Shown here: piece by piece, positions 33,529 through 40,537 of the stretch
Position numbering within the stretch: position 1 is the stretch's first letter
How the letters are laid out: every line of letters starts with the position of its first letter
From: Myxococcales bacterium
GTDB taxonomy: Bacteria; Myxococcota_A; Polyangia; Polyangiales; Polyangiaceae
Assembly: GCA_016191785.1 (NCBI GenBank)
Contig: JACPVJ010000081.1
Location: 1-40,537 of the forward strand
DNA: 40,537 nucleotides
Reading direction: 5' to 3'
Translations under genes and position numbers: made by a program
The notes under the pieces: generated by a model
Told to the model about the DNA's origin: nothing
Database searches by the model: none
Seen by the model: the letters and a program-made list of their open reading frames with translations, nothing else

Positions 33529-34765
33529 CGAAGAAAACGCTCGAAGGAGAAACCGATCGGACACGGGCACTGTCCGAACCCCGCCGAGGCTTGGCCAGCG
33601 TCCGCACCGCCCCGGCGTCGACCACCGGAACCGCGCCCCTCGGCAGCTCCCGGATGCTGGCAGCTTCGACGTAGCGCTGGTGGACCTTCGGGTCCGAGTG
33701 GCCGGTCAGGACCATGGCGGTCTGCTCGTTCACCCCGACCCGGGCCAGGGCGGTAGCGTAGGCCCGCCGGGTCGAGTGGAAGTCGACGGGCAGGGTCGTC
33801 TCGGTCGCCGTGTGCAGCTCGTGCCGGTCGATCCCGGCGCGGAGCAGCTCGCGGCGCAGCCGATCCGCATAGCTCATGTTCGAGGCCTTCTTCTGCTTGC
33901 CAGCCCGCTCGCCCTTCCGGACCGGGAAGACGGGGCCTTGGCTGGGCCGGTCCAGCCGGTTCCACCACGCTTTGATGAACGGCCGGATCGACTCGGGGAC
34001 CGCGAGGGTCTGCGGCATCGGGCGCTTCTTGCGCGTCTTCCGCCGCACGAAGGTGCAGGTGGCGAAGTCCGGACCGAATGCTTCCCAGGTCAGCGCGTTC
34101 CAGTCGCCGGACCGAAGCCCGCCGATCGTCCGGGAGAGCAGGACTAGGAGCTTGATCTCGGCGTCCACGCTCGGGTGCGCGATGAGCTTGGCGATCTCCG
34201 CGTCGACCAGCACGGCGCGGGGCTTCTTCACCTCGTCCAGCTCGGGCAGCTCGACGCGGGCCACGCGGTTCTCCGAGATCACTTCGTCTTTCCACGCCGC
34301 TTGGAAGAGTCGGAAGAGCGAGGCTCGCATGTGAGCCATGCTCTGCCGGGAGTAGCGGGTTCCGCGCTTCGTGAGGATTCGACCTTCGGCGACGTCTGCC
34401 AGGACCGCCCGTACGTCGGCCGCCGTCACGGCGGACAGTGGCTTGTCGCCGATCGCCGGGTTCCAGAGTCTCTCGACGTACTTCCGTTCGTACTCGGTCG
34501 CCCGGATCATTCGCGCCTCGCGACCCTTGAGCCAGGTCTCGGCGTAGGCCGCGACGGTTTCCTCCGCCTTGGTCTGCTCGGGCTGGGGCGCCGCGTCGCG
34601 TTCCAGATCGGCGACGATGCGCGCGAGCTTCCGGCGGGCCACTGGCTTGCTCTCGGTCCCGAGCGGGAACCAGAGCTTCACCTTCTCGCCGTCCTTCACG
34701 CCGGGCACACGCGCGGCCCAGCCGTCCTTGGTCCAGATCAGGGTTCCGGTTGTCTTGCGGGGCAT
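33467..34765 (-). CDS. int: Tyrosine recombinase (integrase), integrated-form C-terminus
   Basis: The 432-residue integrase has an N-terminal Arm-like region (MPRKTTGTLIWTKDGW), a core-binding SAM-like domain (about 65-165) and a catalytic domain (about 180-395) with Arg in GGLRSGDWNALTW, H-x-x-R in DFHSTRRAYAT, and H/Tyr in LTGHSDPKVHQRYV. The start is the ATG at 34765. The last residues (ERETGFEPATPSLGS) are antisense to the tRNA-Gly and the stop lies in the tRNA D-arm. Only LCSTS after the repeat is host-encoded. In the excised circle the same frame would continue into 37777-37478 and give about 526 residues. Confidence 0.95.
   Translation of the reverse strand: MPRKTTGTLIWTKDGWAARVPGVKDGEKVKLWFPLGTESKPVARRKLARIVADLERDAAPQPEQTKAEETVAAYAETWLKGREARMIRATEYERKYVERLWNPAIGDKPLSAVTAADVRAVLADVAEGRILTKRGTRYSRQSMAHMRASLFRLFQAAWKDEVISENRVARVELPELDEVKKPRAVLVDAEIAKLIAHPSVDAEIKLLVLLSRTIGGLRSGDWNALTWEAFGPDFATCTFVRRKTRKKRPMPQTLAVPESIRPFIKAWWNRLDRPSQGPVFPVRKGERAGKQKKASNMSYADRLRRELLRAGIDRHELHTATETTLPVDFHSTRRAYATALARVGVNEQTAMVLTGHSDPKVHQRYVEAASIRELPRGAVPVVDAGAVRTLAKPRRGSDSARVRSVSPSSVFFERETGFEPATPSLGSLCSTS
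33485..33538 (+). repeat. attL: 54-bp direct repeat in tRNA-Gly
   Basis: This 54-bp sequence, from the anticodon arm to 10 nt past the tRNA end (last bases GAAGAAAAC), recurs exactly at 37778-37831. It marks the left junction of the element and also codes, in antisense, 18 codons of the integrase C-terminus. Confidence 0.95.
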
Positions 34766-34775
34766 GGCCCGCCTT

Positions 34776-35114
34776 TCATTCGTCGTCGGGGAGCGGCTCC
34801 AAGTGGGCCGCCCGGAGAACTCTGTTAACGTGCCACTTGAGGTGCGCTCGGGCGGACCGGGCATCGCCTGCCGCGCGGTCTCGTTCTTGTTTTGTGCGAG
34901 CTGTCCGGAGTCGCTCGATGTCGTCTCGAATCATGTCGAGGCGGGTCGCGATCGAGCCGCGGTCTTGCTGGAGCATTCCGTCGTCCAACCCGAAGACGCG
35001 GGTTCGGACCACCTCCGACGCGCTCACACCCGCGCGTTCGGCAAGCGCTTGGAGCTTCTCGTGCTCGTCGTCGCTGAGCATTAGGTGGAATTGGCGTAGG
35101 CGTTCAGGACTCAT
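34776..35114 (-). CDS. Ribbon-helix-helix-like small protein
   Basis: The 112-residue protein opens with a strand-helix-helix unit, MSPERLRQFHLMLSDDEHEK then ALAERAGVSASEVVRTRV, like plasmid RHH repressors and mobilisation accessory proteins. A charged helical C-terminus (about 50-110) follows. It lies 10 bp upstream of the integrase and probably shares its transcript and controls it. In-frame ATG at 35147 is an alternative; neither start has a clear ribosome-binding site. The sequence just upstream (35115-35150) is AT-rich and probably holds the promoter. Confidence 0.75.
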   Translation of the reverse strand: MSPERLRQFHLMLSDDEHEKLQALAERAGVSASEVVRTRVFGLDDGMLQQDRGSIATRLDMIRDDIERLRTARTKQERDRAAGDARSARAHLKWHVNRVLRAAHLEPLPDDE

Positions 35115-35208
35115 GTCTATAGCTTGTACATTGAAATAAACACTCATGCAACATGGCTCCCTGGAACGGACCTTTTCCGGTGTCCTGTCTCCGCCTAGGC
35201 TGGGCCTC

Positions 35209-35583
35209 ATGTACGACCAGGCGCTCGTGATCGACCTTGCGCGGAGAGCTGGTATCCCGGCGGACCGCTTCGACTGGTGGGATGGCTATGAACTCGCCGT
35301 CTACCGCTCGATCAGGCGGTCGCGCTTGTTCATCGCCGTCCGCCGTCCACGATGCGCAGCCCCGGCCCACTCCGAGCCCGGACCCACGCGAGGACGTCCT
35401 CCAGCACGAACCGAGGCGAATCGACCAACCGCAATTCGGGGAACGACGGCTCCGAGCGCAGCCTGTCGATCGTGGCCGGGCTCGTGCTCAGTGCGCGCGC
35501 CAGGCCAGCGCGGTCGAGCAGCGCGGGAGCCGGAGCGGGACCGTCGGCTGCCACGCCCAGCGCGTCGCCGAGCCGGCGGGTGA
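35209..35583 (+). CDS. Possible small ORF, first third looks coding
   Basis: From the ATG at 35209 the first 45 or so codons give plausible protein text (LVIDLARRAGIPADRFDWWDG), but beyond about 35330 the frame lies antisense to the excisionase-like gene and its composition is typical of a shadow. It may be a real divergent gene that has lost its end, or chance. Low confidence; no function offered. Confidence 0.25.
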   Translation: MYDQALVIDLARRAGIPADRFDWWDGYELAVYRSIRRSRLFIAVRRPRCAAPAHSEPGPTRGRPPARTEANRPTAIRGTTAPSAACRSWPGSCSVRAPGQRGRAAREPERDRRLPRPARRRAGG

Positions 35584-35641
35584 GCGCCGGATCGTTTTCC
35601 AGCACGTCGAGCAGCTCGGTGAGGAACGCTCGGGCGATCAC
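35330..35641 (-). CDS. Excisionase/AlpA-like HTH protein
   Basis: The 103-residue protein has a winged-helix HTH of the MerR/AlpA/excisionase kind: DRAGLARALSTSPATIDRL followed by PRFVLEDVLAWVR, typical of recombination directionality factors. The GTG start overlaps the stop of the upstream 66-residue gene (GTGA). In an integrative element this is the natural candidate for Xis, bending DNA at the attachment arms and favouring excision; the role is inferred. Confidence 0.7.
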   Translation of the reverse strand: MIARAFLTELLDVLENDPALTRRLGDALGVAADGPAPAPALLDRAGLARALSTSPATIDRLRSEPSFPELRLVDSPRFVLEDVLAWVRARSGPGLRIVDGGRR

Positions 35642-35838
35642 CGCGGCACCGCCCCGCCGTGGTCGCGATCCAGAGCCGCGTAGTACCGGTCCAGCCGCGC
35701 GAGGTCCCGCGGGTGGATCAGGTCGCGGTCGCCGCGCTCGAAGGCGATCACGGTGAGGACGGTCGTCGCCGTCTCGACCGAGACGCGGATCCGAGACAGC
35801 CGGGCGACGTAGCGGAGCCTCTCGTAGTGCGAGCCCAT
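35638..35838 (-). CDS. Small hypothetical protein, coupled to Xis-like gene
   Basis: The 66-residue protein starts at the ATG at 35838 and its stop overlaps the start of the excisionase-like gene by 4 bp. It is charged (HYERLRYVARLSRIRV ... RDLARLDRYYAALD) with no recognised domain. The tight coupling suggests a helper in excision or control. Function unknown. Confidence 0.6.
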   Translation of the reverse strand: MGSHYERLRYVARLSRIRVSVETATTVLTVIAFERGDRDLIHPRDLARLDRYYAALDRDHGGAVPR

Positions 35839-35898
35839 ATCAGGGTCGCAGAGAGACCCGAGGTGCGGCGCCTACGTGGAGGGACCCCGCAAGGCGCC

Positions 35899-36717
35899 TC
35901 AGAACATGAGTCTTCCCAGCGCGTTGTGGACTTCGTTCCGGTCAAAGCCCCACGCGCGTAGGAGTGCCCGCACCCGCGCGCGCGCCGTCACCTCCCGGGC
36001 GTTGGTGTCTTTGGCCCGTACGAGCGCGAGCCTCGCGCGCCCCGCGGTTCGCGGTAGGTCGTTCTCGACCTGGGTTGCACGCCGCGCCAGCTCTTCGTGT
36101 CCTAGGTCGCGGAGGCGGTTCCGGTTCCCTGGCGGGCGGTACACCTTGAGCGCCAGCTCCGCGGTCGTCGCGCCCGTGAGCTGCTCGCGCGCCTCGTCGG
36201 ATGCGAGCGAGGCGGCCAGGTGCTCGGCGAGCTGCCCCAACGTGGTCGCGTAGGGCGCCTGACTCCGGGGCGCGCGGAACTTCCGTTTGCTCGCGGCGCG
36301 GCCCCTTGCGCTCCTGGTTCCACGCCGAGCGAAGTGACGGCGCGCTAGCCTTTCGCTTTCGGCGAGACGGTCCGCGTCGCGCTCCGCCAGCGCGTCAACG
36401 ATGTCGTACAGGACCCACGCGGTCGACTCGTCCAGTGCGCTTTGCGCCAGGTCGCGCCACTGGAGTGCGAGCGCGTCGAGGTCGGCGGTCAGGGCTTCAG
36501 CGCTCGAAACGTCGGGTCGGGCCCAGTCTCCCGGTTCCGCCGATACCCTGGCCAAATCGCGGCCCAGCTCAGCCTTCCTCTCGCCCTCGCGTGCGGCGTC
36601 AATGTCGGGCGCGCCCGTTGAGGCCCATGGGCTCGTCCTTCGCCGATCTCCGAGTCCGTCCTTCACGGGCGCCGAGCGCTTCAATGGCGCGCATGAGCGC
36701 TTCTTGGGTCGCGTCAT
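35899..36717 (-). CDS. Hypothetical protein of the integrative element
   Basis: The 272-residue, Arg/Ala-rich, mostly helical protein starts at the ATG at 36717. A basic mid-region (ARRHFARRGTRSARGRAASKRK) suggests nucleic-acid contact, and the C-terminus ends in a short winged-helix-like stretch (LLRAWGFDRNEVHNAL). I do not recognise the family. It is upstream of the Xis-like pair on the same strand and may be the first gene of that transcript; a replication or accessory role is possible but unsupported. Confidence 0.6.
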   Translation of the reverse strand: MTRPKKRSCAPLKRSAPVKDGLGDRRRTSPWASTGAPDIDAAREGERKAELGRDLARVSAEPGDWARPDVSSAEALTADLDALALQWRDLAQSALDESTAWVLYDIVDALAERDADRLAESERLARRHFARRGTRSARGRAASKRKFRAPRSQAPYATTLGQLAEHLAASLASDEAREQLTGATTAELALKVYRPPGNRNRLRDLGHEELARRATQVENDLPRTAGRARLALVRAKDTNAREVTARARVRALLRAWGFDRNEVHNALGRLMF

Positions 36718-36964
36718 CTGAAGCCCCCGGGGCGGCGTCGCGAAGCGGCAGCTCCACGCGCGCCCAGGCATCCGCCCGAGCCCCAGATCGACCAGTCGTC
36801 TCTTTCGCGCTAGCTATCGTCTCCACGGGGACTGCACTCCCTGTCTGCGCCCGGCACCGCTGCGAGCGGGCCGGGCGTTGCTTTGAGGCTACGCGAGCCG
36901 AGCCGTTTTTCCACGTCGGCGCGACTCGAAAGACTGCGACGTGGCGACGCGCTTCCGCGTCATG

Positions 36965-36978
36965 TAAAGTCGTCTTTA
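36965..36978. promoter_or_regulatory. Inverted repeat at the antitoxin start
   Basis: TAAAG-TCGT-CTTTA forms a 5-bp inverted repeat that ends on the A of the antitoxin ATG. It is the only AT-rich palindrome nearby and could be the autorepression site of the pair. Confidence 0.4.
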
Positions 36979-37175
36979 TGGTCTCGCCCGCACGACCCAA
37001 AGCAGCGCCGGTCCCGGCGGCTCCGGACGCGCCGCGTTTCAAGCCGCACCCGGACGACGAGGCGGAGGTCCGCGCGGCGGCCGAAGACGTTGCGGCGGGC
37101 CGGCTCGTTCGCCTCACACCGGCCGAGCTTGAGCGCTGGGAGAAGACCGGCGAGTGGCCCGAGTCATCGACCTGA
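36978..37175 (+). CDS. Putative antitoxin of the element
   Basis: The 65-residue acidic protein (HPDDEAEVRAAAEDVAAGR, LTPAELERWEKTGEWPE) has a helical, C-terminal-tail pattern typical of small antitoxins that wrap a RelE/ParE-like toxin. The start is the ATG at 36978; longer frames to 36201 are shadows of the opposite gene. The next gene begins 22 bp before its stop, as in TA operons. Pairing, size and position support the call; no database match was possible. Confidence 0.6.
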   Translation: MVSPARPKAAPVPAAPDAPRFKPHPDDEAEVRAAAEDVAAGRLVRLTPAELERWEKTGEWPESST

Positions 37176-37450
37176 CGCCCCGTTTCCTGGCGCGCCTTGA
37201 CGCGCTGGGTGTGCAGCGCGGCTCCGGAGCATCGAAGGCGATCGGCGCGACGATCGCGGCGCTCGCGAACGAGCCGAGTCTGCCCGGGCCTGGCGATGCA
37301 CTTGCCGCGACGCCGCCAGCCGGGACGGCCTGGGTGCGCCGCGTCCCCGGGCACAACCTCTGGCTCTGGTTCACGGCCAGCGAGGCGCATCTGGTCGTGT
37401 GGTCGCTGCACCGGCGCCCGCCCGTCCCGCTTGATCCGGATCTCGCGTAG
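37154..37450 (+). CDS. Putative toxin (RelE/ParE-like) of the element
   Basis: The 98-residue protein starts at the GTG at 37154, overlapping the antitoxin. It has the helix-helix-sheet flow of RelE/ParE proteins: N-terminal helices (LTPRFLARLDAL, AIGATIAALANEP) and then strands VRRVPGHNLWLWF and AHLVVWSLHRRPP. Such toxins cleave mRNA or act on gyrase and stabilise mobile elements. The family match is by pattern only. Confidence 0.55.
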   Translation: MARVIDLTPRFLARLDALGVQRGSGASKAIGATIAALANEPSLPGPGDALAATPPAGTAWVRRVPGHNLWLWFTASEAHLVVWSLHRRPPVPLDPDLA

Positions 37451-37477
37451 CTTCGTCATCGCGGGCGCCCCGGCGCG

Positions 37478-37777
37478 CTAGGCCAGGTCCGAAGGGCTAG
37501 CCCCGCTCGCCGCCTGCCGGGCCTCGTCGTTGCCCTCAAGGGCGCGTTCAAGAGCGAGGACCAGCTCCCGAGCGGCCCGCGGGTCGCCGGGAAGCAGGGC
37601 CCGGGCCTGGCGGGCCAGAGACAGCCAGACCGCGCGGTCCGAGACGGCGGGAACGACCTCGGAACGCTCCGAAGGTTCGGACACGACGATTGGACAGTGG
37701 TCCTTCGTCACAAGTGATCTAGACTCCGCAGCGGCGGCGGTGAAAAGCGATTCTCCGAGCTGCGGAGCCGGTGCTCC
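37478..37777 (-). pseudogene. Detached C-terminal tail of the integrase
   Basis: Reading out of the attR repeat on the minus strand, the integrase frame stays open for 99 more codons (GSGAPAPQLGESLF ... ALERALEGNDEARQ ... ASPSDLA) before the stop at 37478. In the integrated state this segment has no integrase body in front. In the excised circle position 37777 joins 33485 and the frame is continuous with the integrase. An internal GTG at 37684 could start a 68-residue peptide in the integrated state. Its helical charged ending (VWLSLARQARALLPGD) looks coding. Confidence 0.75.
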
Positions 37778-37831
37778 GCTTCCCAAGCTTGGGGTCGCGG
37801 GTTCGAATCCCGTTTCCCGCTCGAAGAAAAC
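37778..37831 (+). repeat. attR: 54-bp direct repeat
   Basis: Exact copy of 33485-33538. It holds only the 3' part of the tRNA and is not a tRNA gene itself. The FGE-fold lipoprotein gene starts 12 bp beyond it. Confidence 0.95.
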
Positions 37832-37843
37832 TTGAGGTCGAGG

Positions 37844-39703
37844 GTGGCAGCACGGCAGGCGAGCGTGATTCGTTGGCTCGCTGCGGGGCTCACGTTGGCG
37901 CTGGGCGTCGCGGGCTGTTCCGATGACGACGGCGGTGTCGGAGGCAGCGGCGGTGTCGGAGGCAGCGGCGGTGTCGGAGGCAGCGGCGGTGTCGGAGGCA
38001 GCGGCGGTGTCGGAGGCAGCGGCGGTGTCGGAGGCGTCGGAGGCAGCAGCGGCAGCGGCGGCAGCGGCGGTGTCGGCGGCAGCGGTGGGGTCGCCGGCGC
38101 CGGCGGTGACTCGGGGGGCGACGTCGACGGAGCGGTGGACGCGGGCGCGGACGCCGAGGACGTGAGCGTGGTGGGCGATGCCGACGCCGGCGAAGCGCTC
38201 GACGGCGGGGATGGCGCGAACGACGCGAGCGACGGTGATGCCACAGCGGACGCCGACGGAGGCCCGGACGCAGCGATTGTCTGCGCAGCCGGCGCGAAGC
38301 AGTGCAGCGCCAGCGTGCTCGAGCAGTGCAACGCGTCCGGAACGGCCTACCAGACCGTCCAGAATTGCAGCCCGGGCAAGTGCCACGCGACCCTGCTCGC
38401 GTGCGTCGAGTGTCTCGCGGCCACGGATTGCGCGCCGCCGGCGAACGAGTGCTCGAGCGCGAGTTGCAGCGCGCTCGGCGTCTGCGGCACGCTGCCGGTG
38501 GCCGCGGGAGTGAGCTGCGGGTCGAACGGCGTGTGCAACGGTTCGGGTCAGTGCGGGGTGTGCGTCCCCGGGGTCACGCGTTGCGTGGGCTCCACCCAGG
38601 AGACCTGCTCGAGCGCGGGCCAGTGGGGGAGCGCCCTCGTCTGCCCGTACGTGTGTCTGGGTGGCGCTTGCAGCGGCGTGTGCGTGCCCGGGGCAACGCG
38701 CTGCAATGCGGGCCAACCCGAAGCGTGCAGCGTCAGCGGTCAGTGGCAGAGCGCGGGCAGCTGCGGAGGGGCCACTCCGAGCTGTCACGACGGCGAGTGC
38801 GAGCCGGCGACCCCGGCGAGCTGTGCGTCGCTGTCCGGCGGATGCGGCGCCTCGCAAGCGAGCTACTGCTGCTCGTCGACGGCGGTCCCGGGCGGTGCCT
38901 TCCTGCGCGGCTACGACGCGGTGACCTACACCGACTCGGGGTACCCGGCGACGGTCGCGGGCTTCCGCCTCGATCGCTACGAGGTCACGGTCGCGCGCTT
39001 CCGGGCGTTCGTGAGCGCGGGGCAGGGGACGCAGTCGACCGCGCCGAGCGCGGGTGCTGGCCAGAATCCGTCCGTCTCGGGCACGGGTTGGCAAGCCAGC
39101 TGGAACAGCAAGCTCGCTGCGAGCTCGGCGGCCCTGAAGACGGGCCTTTCCTGCCACGCGAGCTACGCTACCTTCACCGATCTGCCTGGCTCCAATGACG
39201 CGCGCCCGGTCAACTGCGTGACCTGGTACGAGGCCTTCGCGTTCTGCATCTGGGACGGCGGACGCATCCCCACCGAGGCGGAGTGGAACTATGCCGCCGC
39301 GGGGGGCAGCGAGCAGCGCGTGCTGCCCTGGTCGGTGCCCGCCACGCAGACCGCGGTGGATCACACCTTCGCGAGCTACTACCTCGACGCTGTCAGCCAG
39401 TGCTACGGCGATGGCGTCGCGGGGTGCTCGATCACCGACTTGGTGGGCGCTGGCTCGCTGCCCAAGGGCGTCGGCCGGTTCGGTAACTTCGAGCTTTCAG
39501 GCAATGTCTGGGAGTGGGCGTTCGACCCCTACCAGAACCCCTATCCGTTGCCCTGCACCAACTGCGTGGCGACTTCGGGTAGCGCGCGGGTCATGCGCGG
39601 CGGGTCCTTTTTCGGCAATTCGTCGACGATCCTCGCCTCGGCGCGGAGTTTCGCCACCGCTGACCAACGGTTGTTCAGCGTCGGCATCCGTTGCGCTCGG
39701 TGA
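37844..39703 (+). CDS. FGE-fold (SUMF1-like) lipoprotein without catalytic Cys
   Basis: The product of about 619 residues has a lipoprotein signal (LALGVAGC, Cys25), a long GVGGSG linker, an Ala/Asp-rich stretch, several Cys-rich units (CVPGATRCNAGQPEACS) and a C-terminal formylglycine-generating-enzyme fold (about 350-619) with GGAFLRGYD, RLDRYEVTVARF, GRIPTEAEWNYAA and SGNVWEWAFDPYQ. The segment that holds the two copper/thiol Cys in true FGE reads RGGSFFGNSSTILASARSF: both Cys are absent, so oxidation of sulfatases is not expected. It may be a surface carbohydrate- or protein-binding module. The start is the GTG at 37844 (TTG 37832 and GTG 37865 possible). Confidence 0.88.
   Translation: MAARQASVIRWLAAGLTLALGVAGCSDDDGGVGGSGGVGGSGGVGGSGGVGGSGGVGGSGGVGGVGGSSGSGGSGGVGGSGGVAGAGGDSGGDVDGAVDAGADAEDVSVVGDADAGEALDGGDGANDASDGDATADADGGPDAAIVCAAGAKQCSASVLEQCNASGTAYQTVQNCSPGKCHATLLACVECLAATDCAPPANECSSASCSALGVCGTLPVAAGVSCGSNGVCNGSGQCGVCVPGVTRCVGSTQETCSSAGQWGSALVCPYVCLGGACSGVCVPGATRCNAGQPEACSVSGQWQSAGSCGGATPSCHDGECEPATPASCASLSGGCGASQASYCCSSTAVPGGAFLRGYDAVTYTDSGYPATVAGFRLDRYEVTVARFRAFVSAGQGTQSTAPSAGAGQNPSVSGTGWQASWNSKLAASSAALKTGLSCHASYATFTDLPGSNDARPVNCVTWYEAFAFCIWDGGRIPTEAEWNYAAAGGSEQRVLPWSVPATQTAVDHTFASYYLDAVSQCYGDGVAGCSITDLVGAGSLPKGVGRFGNFELSGNVWEWAFDPYQNPYPLPCTNCVATSGSARVMRGGSFFGNSSTILASARSFATADQRLFSVGIRCAR
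37931..38035 (+). repeat. 18-bp coding tandem repeat (GVGGSG)
   Basis: Five identical copies and most of a sixth of GGCGGTGTCGGAGGCAGC encode the linker after the lipobox. The identity between copies points to recent expansion. Confidence 0.95.
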
Positions 39704-39768
39704 TGAGCAGTCGCGAATTGACAAGCCGTCTCACCCGGGGCGAGGATGCTCGGTCGAGGAGTCGGGTC

Positions 39769-40537
39769 ATGAGCGAAAAACGCTTCGCGCTGCGATGGGT
39801 GTCCTTGTTGGTCGTGGGCGCGGTGATCGCGCCGGCGTGTGCGTCGGGCGAGGCCCCGGACGGGCCCGCGGTGGTTCGTCCGAGCTCCGCCGGGGTGGTC
39901 GTCGGCAAGTGCCAGATGATGACCTACCAGAACGCCTGCGATCCTGATGACAGCGGGCCGCTGACCGAGTGCCAAGGGGTCTGCGACATCGACACCGACG
40001 GGAAGATGATGTGCTTCCCGATCAGCCAGGTCGGCCTTCCGAACCTGAACGGTCGACTCTGCGGCGACGACACGCTCTGCTCGGCGGCGTGCTCGGGCAC
40101 GCAGTGCGTCTCGGGACCGGCTCCGGACGGAACCGCATGCCGCCCGACGAACGTCCATGACAAGTGCGCGGGCCAGTGCGTCAGCGGATCATGCCAGCTG
40201 GTAGACGCGAACATGCGCTGCAACTACGGCCGGCAAGGTCAAAACTGCACGTTCCAGACCTGCAGCTCGACGCTCGCGACTAAATGCGAGCTGTCGAACC
40301 TGCAGCAGGGCGTGAAGTGCGGCAACGGAACCTGCAACAGCGTCGGCAGCTGCGGACCTGAGCCCGACGGCGGCGCTGACGCCGATGGTGGTGGTGGCAC
40401 GGGCGGAAGCGGTAGCACGGGCGGAAGCGGTGGCACGGGCGGAAGCGGTGGCACGGGCGGCGCTGCAGGCAGCGGAGGCAGCGGCACCGGCGGCAGCGGC
40501 ACCGGCGGCAGCGGCCCCGGCGGCAGCGGTGCCGGCG
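39769..40537 (+). CDS. Cys-rich lipoprotein, truncated at the window edge
   Basis: The frame opens at the ATG at 39769 and remains open to the end of the window (256 codons). The N-terminus (MSEKRFALRWVSLLVVGAVI) is a signal peptide ending APAC (Cys24). Then come Cys-rich units such as CQMMTYQNAC, CQGVCDI and CSSTLATKCE, and a Gly/Ser/Thr linker at the end. The mature function must lie beyond the window. Similar in style to the Cys-rich protein at 19124. Confidence 0.85.
   Translation, partial: MSEKRFALRWVSLLVVGAVIAPACASGEAPDGPAVVRPSSAGVVVGKCQMMTYQNACDPDDSGPLTECQGVCDIDTDGKMMCFPISQVGLPNLNGRLCGDDTLCSAACSGTQCVSGPAPDGTACRPTNVHDKCAGQCVSGSCQLVDANMRCNYGRQGQNCTFQTCSSTLATKCELSNLQQGVKCGNGTCNSVGSCGPEPDGGADADGGGGTGGSGSTGGSGGTGGSGGTGGAAGSGGSGTGGSGTGGSGPGGSGAG
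40393..40537 (+). repeat. Gly/Ser/Thr-coding tandem repeat at window end
   Basis: 18-bp units (GGTGGCACGGGCGGAAGC) occur about four times and then decay into GGCAGCGGCACC-type triplets. They encode a flexible linker. Confidence 0.85.

Larger units (their letters stand above)
33485..37831. mobile_element. 4.3-kb integrative element in tRNA-Gly(CCC)
   Basis: The element lies between two identical 54-bp repeats, the left within an intact tRNA-Gly and the right being only the tRNA 3' part. Its unit length is 4293 bp. Contents: tyrosine integrase, RHH protein, possible excisionase with a coupled 66-residue protein, a 272-residue unknown, a toxin-antitoxin-like pair, and the detached integrase tail. 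No replication, capsid or conjugation genes are visible, so it is a minimal or satellite-type element. Confidence 0.93.

Noticed and set aside
37778..37828. A second tRNA-Gly gene
   Set aside because: Only the anticodon-loop to 3' end portion is present; there is no acceptor 5' strand or D-arm, so it is the attR copy.
37931..38100. CRISPR-like regular repeats
   Set aside because: The 18-bp units are contiguous without spacers and encode an in-frame Gly/Val/Ser linker.
37801..39364. Continuation of the minus-strand frame beyond attR
   Set aside because: Beyond the att repeat it is antisense to the FGE-fold gene; only 37478-37777 (plus the att core in the circle) belongs to the integrase frame.

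Overview
The window looks like a chromosomal piece of a high-GC myxobacterium (Myxococcota, probably Polyangia-like). Signs are very GC-rich codon use, several Cys-rich lipoproteins with Gly/Ser/Thr linkers, an AgmX/PglI-type lipoprotein, paired Ser/Thr kinases, a sigma54 enhancer-binding regulator and tRNA-linked small insertions. All calls come from reading the sequence and the conceptual proteins; no database search was possible.

Layout. 0-1.75 kb: a small lipoprotein, a DUF4258/MqsA-like toxin-antitoxin pair, and tRNA-Lys(UUU) on the minus strand; a decayed copy of the tRNA 3' end at about 740-767 suggests that the toxin-antitoxin pair arrived as a tRNA-linked insertion. 1.8-6.5 kb: two translationally coupled sulfatase-fold membrane/envelope enzymes, both with Thr at the nucleophile position. 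6.6-17.9 kb: a stress/dormancy-like block containing an NtrC-type sigma54 activator, a two-CBS protein, a P-type cation ATPase, a universal stress protein (USP) / CoA-transferase-GNAT / USP / NTPase operon, a lipoprotein, and an Hsp20-led operon that ends in a degenerate dipeptidase. Six sequences matching the -24/-12 (sigma54) consensus lie in front of these transcription units, including one in front of the regulator gene. 17.8-25.6 kb: glycerate kinase, a Cys-rich surface protein, FxsA, an OmpA/TSP3 lipoprotein, an AgmX-like lipoprotein, an unknown 496-residue protein and an EI24-like membrane protein. 25.7-30.1 kb: two paralogous membrane-anchored Ser/Thr kinases and a single-domain response regulator. 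30.2-33.4 kb: a glutamine-synthetase-like enzyme translationally coupled to an iron-type alcohol dehydrogenase, then two small proteins. 33.46-37.83 kb: a 4.3-kb integrative element in tRNA-Gly(CCC), bounded by a 54-bp direct repeat. 37.8-40.5 kb: an FGE-fold lipoprotein and a truncated Cys-rich lipoprotein.

Two systems stand out. First, the 6.6-17.9 kb block brings together the gene classes of the mycobacterial DosR dormancy regulon (CBS protein, P-type ATPase, USPs, Hsp20), but apparently under sigma54 control. Second, the integrase gene of the tRNA-Gly element runs through the attachment core. In the integrated state it ends inside the tRNA, while the other end of the element carries an in-frame 99-codon tail that would be joined to the integrase only in the excised circle. 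Integration therefore appears to exchange the integrase C-terminus, as known for Myxococcus phage Mx8.
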